From a candidate division FCPU426 bacterium (GTDB lineage: Bacteria > Oederibacteriota > PGYV01 > Palsa-1178): a stretch of 6,411 nt of DNA. Under the pieces are notes generated by a model. It was not told the DNA's origin, searched no databases, and saw only the letters and a program-made list of their open reading frames with translations. Made by a program: the position numbers and the translations under genes. Position 1 is the first letter of the stretch; each line of letters begins with the position of its first letter. This document shows, piece after piece, positions 1 through 4,869 of this stretch. The stretch is from positions 14,044 through 20,454 of the forward strand of contig PMTB01000037.1 of assembly GCA_003167475.1 (NCBI GenBank), in the 5' to 3' direction.

Positions 1-98
1 CAGGCCATAGAAAAATTTGGCCTGTACCGGACGCGATAAAGCATTGCAGAGAGTTATAAGGTTTTCCGGCAGCGTCAATATATATCCTAAAGAACAAC

Positions 99-103
99 GG
101 GAG
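99..103 (+). promoter_or_regulatory. Ribosome binding site fixing a TTG start of iorB
   Basis: GGGAG ends 6 nt before the TTG at 110. It is the only good Shine-Dalgarno match near the start of the conserved protein, and it supports the TTG over the earlier in-frame TTG at 17. Confidence 0.6.
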
Positions 104-109
104 TTTGCA

Positions 110-691
110 TTGAAAACAGTGAATATACTTGTGGTTGGAGTGGGCGGGCAGGGAGTTGTGGCCGCTTCCGATATTATCTCCGATATGGCCCTTGCAAGGG
201 GTTTTGACGTCAAAAAGTCCGAGATACACGGCATGTCCCAGCGCGGCGGAGCCGTTTCAAGTTTTGTCCGTTACGGGGAGCATATTGCCTCGCCGTTGCC
301 GTATAAAAACGACATGGATTTCATAATATCGTTCGAGGAAATGGAAGCGCTCCGCTGGTCCGACCATGTGAATGAAGGGACGAAAATAATCGTAAACACA
401 CTGAAGATAAAGCCGGCGAGCCTGGCCATATCAAAACTGGAGTACCCGGATGTAAAGGCCCTGCTTAAGGGCGCCCATGTATATTACCTCGACGGCACGG
501 GCGAGGCGAAAAAAACAGGCAATGAAAAAGTGGTGAACAGTTTCATGATCGGCGCGATGTGCGCCTTTAATGACTTTACGGCGGATGATTTTAATGCCGC
601 GCTCACGAAACGGGTAAAAAAATATACGGAAGAAAATATGGCCGCGTTCAACAAAGGGAAGGAAATGGTGAAGAATTATGTTCTATCATAA
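110..691 (+). CDS. iorB: Indolepyruvate ferredoxin oxidoreductase, beta subunit
   Basis: This is the smaller (gamma-domain-type) subunit of the IOR complex, which oxidatively decarboxylates aryl-pyruvates (from Trp, Phe, Tyr) to aryl-acetyl-CoA in the cytoplasm, passing electrons to ferredoxin. The product is 193 residues, close to the usual length of about 190-200. Seen directly: the N-terminal glycine-rich loop GVGGQG at residues 10-15 and the family signature GMSQRGG at 41-47. The start is TTG at 110, because GGGAG at 99-103 sits 6 nt upstream and the protein then begins MKTVNILVVGVGG, as expected. The frame stays open upstream to a TTG at 17, but those extra 31 residues are not family-like, and the first in-frame ATG (about 185) would delete the GVGGQG loop. 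The stop overlaps paaK by 14 nt, so the two are translationally coupled. No cluster-binding cysteines are present. The alpha partner is the iorA about 2 kb downstream, not the adjacent gene. Confidence 0.93.
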   Translation: MKTVNILVVGVGGQGVVAASDIISDMALARGFDVKKSEIHGMSQRGGAVSSFVRYGEHIASPLPYKNDMDFIISFEEMEALRWSDHVNEGTKIIVNTLKIKPASLAISKLEYPDVKALLKGAHVYYLDGTGEAKKTGNEKVVNSFMIGAMCAFNDFTADDFNAALTKRVKKYTEENMAAFNKGKEMVKNYVLS

Positions 692-1976
692 GGAAGAGTC
701 CATCTCCAGGGAAGAGCTTAACAGGCTGCAGTCTGAGAGGCTCATTAAAACTGTGAAACATGTTTATGACAATGTGCCGTTTTATAAGAAAAAATTCGAC
801 TCTGCCGGCATAAAGCCATCCGACATCAAAGGCGTTGAGGACCTGGCAAAACTGCCTTTTACCACCAAGGGCGACCTGAGGGATAATTACCCGTACGGCC
901 TATTCGCGGTCCCCATGAAGGACCTGGTCAGGATACACGCCTCGTCAGGAACGACGGGAAAAATGACGGTTGTCGGCTACACACAGACGGATATAAGCAC
1001 CTGGTCGGAACTCATCGCAAGGTGCATAGTTATGGCCGGAGGCACAAAGGACGATATCATACATAACGCTTACGGGTACGGCCTGTTCACAGGCGGGCTC
1101 GGGGTCCATTACGGCGCGGAAAAGCTCGGCGCCACGGTCATCCCGGTTTCCGGAGGGAACTCGCAGAGGCAGATAAAGATAATGCAGGATTTCGGATCCA
1201 CCATACTGACCTGCACTCCTTCATACGCGCTTAACCTGGCCGAAACCAGGAAGGAAATGGGCGTGGACTTAAAGGACATCAAGCTTAAAGCCGGCATATT
1301 CGGTGCGGAACCCTGGTCCGAGAATATGAGGCGCGACATTGAAAAACTCTGGGGTATAGACGCCATAGACATTTACGGTTTGTCGGAAATAATGGGGCCC
1401 GGAGTGGCGTGTGAATGCCTTGAGAAGAAAGGACTGCATGTGTTTGAGGACCATTTTATCCCCGAGATAATCAACCCAGAGACCGGCAGGCAGGTGCCCC
1501 ACGGCCAAAAAGGCGAGCTGGTATTCACCACCATAACCAAGGAAGGCATACCACTTATCCGCTACCGCACCAGGGATATTACCAGGATGATACCGGAAAA
1601 ATGCAAATGCGGCAGGACATCGACGCGCATGGAGCGCCTCTCGGGCAGGACCGACGATATGCTGATAATCCGCGGGGTTAACGTGTTTCCGTCGGAGATA
1701 GAAATGGTCATAATGAGCGTGGAAGGCGTGGAGCCGCATTACCAGATAGTGGTGGACAGGGCCGAACACGGCCTGGACACCATGGAAGTACAGGTGGAAG
1801 TGAATGAAAAGTTATTCTCAGATGAGATAAAAGTGCTGGAAAACCTGGAAAAAAAGATACAAAAAGAGATAGAGTCGGTTTTGGGCATCGGCGTGAGCGT
1901 GAAGCTGGTTGAGCCGAAGTCCATAGCAAGAAGCGAAGGCAAAGCGAAGAGGATAGTGGATAAGAGGAAACTGTAG
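678..1976 (+). CDS. paaK: Phenylacetate-CoA ligase (AMP-forming)
   Basis: This cytoplasmic adenylate-forming enzyme activates phenylacetate or a related aryl-acetate with ATP and CoA to the acyl-CoA, releasing AMP and PPi. The length of 432 residues is normal for PaaK. Motifs in order: phosphate-binding loop SSGTTGK at 89-95 (followed by Met96, where Pro is usual), YGLSE at 233-237, YRTRD at 296-300, hinge region SGRTDDMLIIRGVNVFP at 322-338, and a C-terminal SEGKAKRI at 419-426 carrying the candidate catalytic lysine (K422 or K424). Cysteine pairs C245/C247 and C309/C311 could bind a metal; this is inferred only. Translation starts inside the end of iorB, with GGTGA at 667-671 as the likely ribosome site. 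Next to IOR and an ACT protein, the likely role is interconverting free aryl acids and the CoA thioesters that IOR makes or uses. The exact substrate (phenyl-, hydroxyphenyl- or indoleacetate) cannot be read from sequence. Confidence 0.93.
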   Translation: MFYHKEESISREELNRLQSERLIKTVKHVYDNVPFYKKKFDSAGIKPSDIKGVEDLAKLPFTTKGDLRDNYPYGLFAVPMKDLVRIHASSGTTGKMTVVGYTQTDISTWSELIARCIVMAGGTKDDIIHNAYGYGLFTGGLGVHYGAEKLGATVIPVSGGNSQRQIKIMQDFGSTILTCTPSYALNLAETRKEMGVDLKDIKLKAGIFGAEPWSENMRRDIEKLWGIDAIDIYGLSEIMGPGVACECLEKKGLHVFEDHFIPEIINPETGRQVPHGQKGELVFTTITKEGIPLIRYRTRDITRMIPEKCKCGRTSTRMERLSGRTDDMLIIRGVNVFPSEIEMVIMSVEGVEPHYQIVVDRAEHGLDTMEVQVEVNEKLFSDEIKVLENLEKKIQKEIESVLGIGVSVKLVEPKSIARSEGKAKRIVDKRKL

Positions 1977-1994
1977 TATATGAGGTTCTGATTG

Positions 1995-2113
1995 TGTAGG
2001 CGCAACCTTCAGGTTGCGGCCTTTGTATTACCTAGGTTCGATAACTGAACAACGATTCGTACAAGATCCGCAACCTTATTGTCCATGGAACATGGATAAA
2101 TGTTGCGGCTACA
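1995..2113. repeat. REP-like palindromic doublet with alternative pairings
   Basis: This non-coding stretch lies between paaK and the ACT gene. Its ends form an imperfect inverted repeat, 1995-2006 against 2102-2113, pairing at 11 of 12 positions (mismatch 2000/2108). Inside are hairpin A, CGCAACC (2001-2007) with GGTTGCG (2012-2018) around loop TTCA, and hairpin B, CCGCAAC (2068-2074) with GTTGCGG (2102-2108), which encloses a smaller stem TCCATG (2082-2087) / CATGGA (2091-2096). GGTTGCGG (2012-2019) is also perfectly complementary to CCGCAACC (2068-2075), so side-by-side hairpins or one nested branched fold are both possible. It resembles dispersed REP/BIME sequences; a cis-regulatory leader is the alternative. 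No U-tract directly follows either hairpin, although six Ts lie at 2127-2132. Confidence 0.6.
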
Positions 2114-2149
2114 TAAACGTGAGATGTTTTTTATATACAGGAGGGTCTT

Positions 2150-2575
2150 ATGAAAATAGTGCAACTTTCGATTTTTGTCGAGAACAGGGAAGGCAGGCTT
2201 GCGGATATAATGTCCATACTGGCCGGCGCGAAGATAAACATAAGGGCATTGTCTCTGGCTGACACCAAGGATTTTGGTGTATTAAGGATGATAGTGGATA
2301 CTCCTGAAAAAGCCATAGAGGCTTTAAAAGCAAAGGAAATCGTGGTAAAAACAACGGACATCATAGCCGTTGAAGTCGAGGATCAGCCAGGCGGGCTTGC
2401 CAAGGTCCTGAAGGTTTTTAAGGACTCGAAAATAAATATAGAATACATGTACGCGTTCGTGGAAAAGAACAATTCAAACGCGGTTATGGTGTTCCGGGTG
2501 GAAAATCCGGATGAGGCTGTAAAGAAGATAAAAGGCGTTAAGATATTGAGCGCGGAGGATGTTTACAAACTATAA
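2150..2575 (+). CDS. Tandem ACT-domain protein, probable amino-acid-responsive regulator
   Basis: This 141-residue cytoplasmic protein consists of two ACT domains and nothing else. Domain 1 spans about residues 1-68, with the ligand-loop signature EGRL at 14-17 and INIRALS at 29-35. Domain 2 spans about 70-141, with the equivalent QPGGL at 79-83 and INIEYMYAF at 95-103. ACT domains usually pair edge to edge and bind amino acids at the interface. No DNA-binding or catalytic domain is attached, so it probably acts by protein contact or as a sensor. Stand-alone double-ACT proteins are often encoded beside PaaK and IOR genes, which suggests feedback by aromatic amino acids or aryl acids; this role is inferred. 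A strong AGGAGG at 2139-2144 lies 5 nt before the ATG. Palindromic elements flank the gene on both sides, and the downstream one begins 3 nt after its stop codon. Confidence 0.88.
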   Translation: MKIVQLSIFVENREGRLADIMSILAGAKINIRALSLADTKDFGVLRMIVDTPEKAIEALKAKEIVVKTTDIIAVEVEDQPGGLAKVLKVFKDSKINIEYMYAFVEKNNSNAVMVFRVENPDEAVKKIKGVKILSAEDVYKL

Positions 2576-2590
2576 ACATAAGTTTTTAAG

Positions 2591-2611
2591 CCAAAAGCCA
2601 AAAGACAAAAG
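2591..2611 (+). repeat. Heptamer tandem repeat (CCAAAAG x3) in left arm
   Basis: Three consecutive 7-nt units are CCAAAAG (2591-2597), CCAAAAG (2598-2604) and ACAAAAG (2605-2611). The same array appears inverted in the right arm at 2699-2719 as CTTTTGT, CTTTTGG, CTTTTGG. Confidence 0.7.
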
Positions 2612-2698
2612 TAAAATGGAAGGCAAGTGGCTAAATGGAAAGCAAGTAAAGCAGAAAGTGGTTGGTTTTACTTATCAACTTTGCCCTTTAAACCTTAA

Positions 2699-2719
2699 CT
2701 TTTGTCTTTTGGCTTTTGG
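2699..2719 (-). repeat. Heptamer tandem repeat, inverted copy in right arm
   Basis: CTTTTGT (2699-2705), CTTTTGG (2706-2712) and CTTTTGG (2713-2719) mirror the array at 2591-2611, including the single variant unit. This points to a copied and inverted block rather than independent expansion. Confidence 0.7.
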
Positions 2720-2758
2720 CTTAAAAACTTAACGCGGAATACATAAAACAAACTAACG

Positions 2759-2764
2759 AAGGAG
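2759..2764 (+). promoter_or_regulatory. Ribosome binding site fixing a TTG start of iorA
   Basis: AAGGAG ends 8 nt before the TTG at 2773. The next in-frame ATG (2791, residue 7) would lie 26 nt downstream of this site, so TTG is preferred. Confidence 0.65.
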
Positions 2765-2772
2765 CACCTACT

Positions 2773-4341
2773 TTGAAACAACGCACCCTTATGTCCGGCG
2801 ACGAGGCAATCGCCCGCGGGGCTTACGAAGCCGGCATTTACGCCGGGTTTGGATATCCGGGAACGCCGTCCACGGAGATACTCGAAAATTTCGCCCAATA
2901 TAAGGGCATTTACGCCGAATGGTCCATAAATGAAAAGGTGGCCCTCGAAGCCGCGACCGGCGCTTCGTTGGGCGGGGTACGGACCATGGTTACCATGAAA
3001 CACGTGGGTTTGAATGTCGCCCTTGACGCTTATATGACGCTCGCTTACACCGGGATAAACGGCGGGCTTGTTGTTGTGTGCGCGGACGACCCGGGTATGC
3101 ATTCTTCGCAGAACGAGCAGGACAACCGGTACATCGGGAAGTTCTCATACACGCCGGTCATTGAACCGTCTGATTCGCGGGAAGCAAAAGATTTCATTAA
3201 AGACGCGGTTGAGATAAGCGAAAAGTTCGACCTGCCGGTGTTATACAGGATAACCACGAGGATAGCGCATTCAAAAAGCGTTGTGGAAATAGATACCGAT
3301 TTCAAGGCTGAATTCCCGAAGAAAAAGCTGGATGTGCCGTGGGAAAAATACGTCATGATGCCGTTAAACGCGAAAAAGAAGCGCGTACAGCTGGTGGATA
3401 AATACCAAAAAATGAAGGCTTTCGTTGAAACAACAAAGTTAAATACCGAAGAATTGTTATCGGACGATATGGGTTTCATAACTTCGGGCGATGTTTACCA
3501 GTACGTAAAAGAGGTTTTTCCGGGCAAGTCAATCCTGAAGTTGGGCATGTTAAACCCGCTGCCGATACAAAAGATAAAGGCCTTTGCGTCCAAAGTAAAA
3601 AAACTCTATGTAGTCGAGGAACTTGAACCCTATATAGAAGATATCCTTAAAGCGGAGGGTATCAAGCTGGAAGGCAAATCCATATTCCCGCTTATAGACG
3701 AACTTACACCTGATATCATAAGAGATTCATTCAACAAAGCAACCGGGGTTCCACTCCGACATCCGACATCCGACGTCCGACATACGGTTGTGCCCTCCCG
3801 CCCGCCGTCTTTATGCGCGGACTGCGGGCATAGGGGGGTATTCAAGGTGCTTTCTGAATTGGGCCTGACAGTCGCGGGAGACATTGGCTGCTACACGCTC
3901 GGCGCTCTGCCGCCGTTTTCCGCTCTGCACACATGCATAGATATGGGCGCGGCAATTAACCACGCCTACGGTATTGAAAAGGCCGGGGAACCGTCGGACA
4001 AGGTTGTCGCGGTCATAGGCGATTCCACGTTCATGCATTCGGGAATAACCGGGATAGCAAACATGGTCTATAACGGCGGCAACACGCTCACAATAATCCT
4101 GGATAACAGGACCACAGCCATGACAGGCCGCCAGCCCCACGCTGCCGCGGGAAAGACCCTGATGGGAAAAGAAACCAATAATATCAACCTTGAAAAACTG
4201 CTTGAAGGGCTGGGTGTGACAAAGGTGGCGGTTATAGATCCGTTTGAATCAAAGAAACTCAGGGAACTTGTTGTTGAGTATCTGGCCCAAAATGGAGTAA
4301 GGGTTATAATAGCCAGAAGGGAATGCGCGCTGTTGAAGTAA
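2773..4341 (+). CDS. iorA: Indolepyruvate ferredoxin oxidoreductase, alpha subunit, lacking the C-terminal ferredoxin domain
   Basis: This is the thiamine-diphosphate-binding catalytic subunit of IOR, which works with IorB to convert aryl-pyruvates and CoA to aryl-acetyl-CoA and CO2, reducing ferredoxin. The N-terminal pyrimidine-binding half shows GDEAIARGAYEAG (9-21) and GYPGTPSTEI (27-36). The C-terminal half has CADCGHRG (348-355), GDIGCYTLGALPP (369-381) and the diphosphate/Mg motif GDS (416-418) to DN (444-445). C348, C351, C373 and C518 fit the pattern of a proximal [4Fe-4S] cluster in this superfamily. The protein is 522 residues, about 70-100 short of usual: it stops right after IIARRECALLK, where the two-cluster ferredoxin domain normally follows. 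No frame of the next 130 nt resumes a cysteine-rich sequence. The linker at 328-338 is encoded by a heptamer tandem repeat. A TTG start with AAGGAG 8 nt upstream is chosen. It is separated from iorB by paaK, the ACT gene and two palindromic elements. Confidence 0.92.
   Translation: MKQRTLMSGDEAIARGAYEAGIYAGFGYPGTPSTEILENFAQYKGIYAEWSINEKVALEAATGASLGGVRTMVTMKHVGLNVALDAYMTLAYTGINGGLVVVCADDPGMHSSQNEQDNRYIGKFSYTPVIEPSDSREAKDFIKDAVEISEKFDLPVLYRITTRIAHSKSVVEIDTDFKAEFPKKKLDVPWEKYVMMPLNAKKKRVQLVDKYQKMKAFVETTKLNTEELLSDDMGFITSGDVYQYVKEVFPGKSILKLGMLNPLPIQKIKAFASKVKKLYVVEELEPYIEDILKAEGIKLEGKSIFPLIDELTPDIIRDSFNKATGVPLRHPTSDVRHTVVPSRPPSLCADCGHRGVFKVLSELGLTVAGDIGCYTLGALPPFSALHTCIDMGAAINHAYGIEKAGEPSDKVVAVIGDSTFMHSGITGIANMVYNGGNTLTIILDNRTTAMTGRQPHAAAGKTLMGKETNNINLEKLLEGLGVTKVAVIDPFESKKLRELVVEYLAQNGVRVIIARRECALLK
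3756..3783 (+). repeat. Heptamer tandem repeat (CCGACAT x4) inside iorA
   Basis: Four adjacent 7-nt units are CCGACAT (3756-3762), CCGACAT (3763-3769), CCGACGT (3770-3776) and CCGACAT (3777-3783). They encode part of the linker LRHPTSDVRHT (328-338) between the two halves of IorA, just before the CADCGHRG motif. Any change of one or two units would shift the frame; only changes by three units keep it. Confidence 0.8.
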
Positions 4342-4430
4342 AACCCGGGTATTTTCTGTCCAAAAAAAAGTTCCGCTTTTAAATAAACTCAAATCCCCCT
4401 GAAAATAACCATGTAAAAATCATTTTTAAA

Positions 4431-4439
4431 TGATATAAT
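4431..4439 (+). promoter_or_regulatory. Extended -10 promoter for the envelope-protein genes
   Basis: TGATATAAT matches the extended -10 form TGnTATAAT exactly, with a perfect TATAAT at 4434-4439. No strong -35 is visible at 16-18 nt spacing (nearest ATGTAA, 4411-4416), which extended -10 promoters tolerate. Transcription would start near 4446 and give a leader of about 26 nt to the ATG at 4472. Two AT palindromes overlap it (4419-4434 and 4433-4444) and could be operator-like or chance. The flanking DNA is AT-rich. Confidence 0.6.
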
Positions 4440-4471
4440 TATATAAACTTAACGCGTTTCCGAGGTGTTAT

Positions 4472-4855
4472 ATGAAAAAAATTGCTGTTTTTATTGTTTT
4501 ACTGGCTTTTTGCATTTCCATTACCGGCTGCGCCACTTTATCCGAGGGCAGCAGCCGTAACCTTTCCAAGTCGGAGACTCTAAGGCTGGAGAAGGAAAAG
4601 CAGTACAACCTCATTAAAGGGATATCAACCATCGGCGGCTTTGTGATAGGCGGAATGGTCGGGATATTTACCGCTCCGGATAGCCAGAAACTTTCGTCTA
4701 TGTTAAAGGGCTGTGTAATAGGGGCCGCTTTCGGCTTCGGGACCGGATATGTTGTGACCGAAAATATAAAGAACAACGAGCAGAAGCCGAATGCCTCAAA
4801 AGCCGACGAGTATTTCAAGGAATATGAACAGATAAAGACGCGGGATAATAATTAG
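4472..4855 (+). CDS. Small glycine-rich lipoprotein of unknown function
   Basis: The protein has 127 residues. A type II signal peptide is visible: MKK, a hydrophobic core at 4-18, and the lipobox ITGC with the lipidated cysteine at position 20. The mature part has a charged stretch (28-45) and two glycine-spaced hydrophobic segments, about 51-67 (GGFVIGGMVG) and 80-95 (GCVIGAAFGFGTG), spaced like glycine-zipper membrane segments. The polar, charged tail is 98-127. It is probably anchored in the envelope, and the zipper segments may insert in or line the outer membrane. No specific family is recognised. GAGGTG at 4462-4467 precedes the ATG by 4 nt. The next gene, for an exported repeat protein, starts 14 nt after the stop, so the two are likely co-transcribed from the promoter at 4431. 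Confidence 0.85.
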   Translation: MKKIAVFIVLLAFCISITGCATLSEGSSRNLSKSETLRLEKEKQYNLIKGISTIGGFVIGGMVGIFTAPDSQKLSSMLKGCVIGAAFGFGTGYVVTENIKNNEQKPNASKADEYFKEYEQIKTRDNN

Positions 4856-4869
4856 GCTTGGAGCAATTG

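Larger units (their letters stand above)
2579..2731. repeat. Foldback (MITE-like) element with perfect 34-bp inverted arms
   Basis: Positions 2579-2612 are the exact reverse complement of 2698-2731, with 85 nt between the arms. The centre also folds: AAGTAAA (2644-2650) pairs with TTTACTT (2667-2673), and GGCAA (2622-2626) with TTGCC (2681-2685). The outermost bases of the palindrome are TA on both sides (2579-2580 and 2730-2731). This would fit a Tc1/mariner- or IS630-type target duplication around a 149-bp non-autonomous element, but TA ends are also simply part of the palindrome. No ORF lies inside. Transcribed, it would form a very long hairpin 3 nt after the ACT stop codon and about 40 nt before iorA, able to affect termination, RNA processing or stability. 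Each arm contains a heptamer tandem repeat. Confidence 0.75.

Noticed and set aside
1..39. Possible tail of an upstream gene (QAIEKFGLYRTR then TAA)
   Set aside because: Only 12 codons are open from the window edge and a second frame is also open (to 57); no family match can be made, so it is not annotated.
17..109. Extension of iorB to a TTG at position 17
   Set aside because: The added 31 residues are not IorB-like, and a well-placed GGGAG precedes the TTG at 110.
1109..2005. Minus-strand ORFs up to 166 codons within paaK
   Set aside because: They overlap a fully conserved PaaK coding sequence and show no family features.
2014..2262. 82-codon + strand ORF across the paaK-ACT gap
   Set aside because: It lies in the palindromic repeat and overlaps the convincing ACT gene in another frame; its sequence is low quality and has no family features.
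2709..2745. Promoter for iorA with TTGGCT in the foldback arm and TACATA downstream
   Set aside because: The -10 matches consensus at only three of six positions and lacks the conserved final T.
4366..4380. AAAAG / CTTTT stem after iorA as a terminator
   Set aside because: It is only 5 bp, almost all A-T, and no T-run follows; AT-rich DNA gives such stems by chance.
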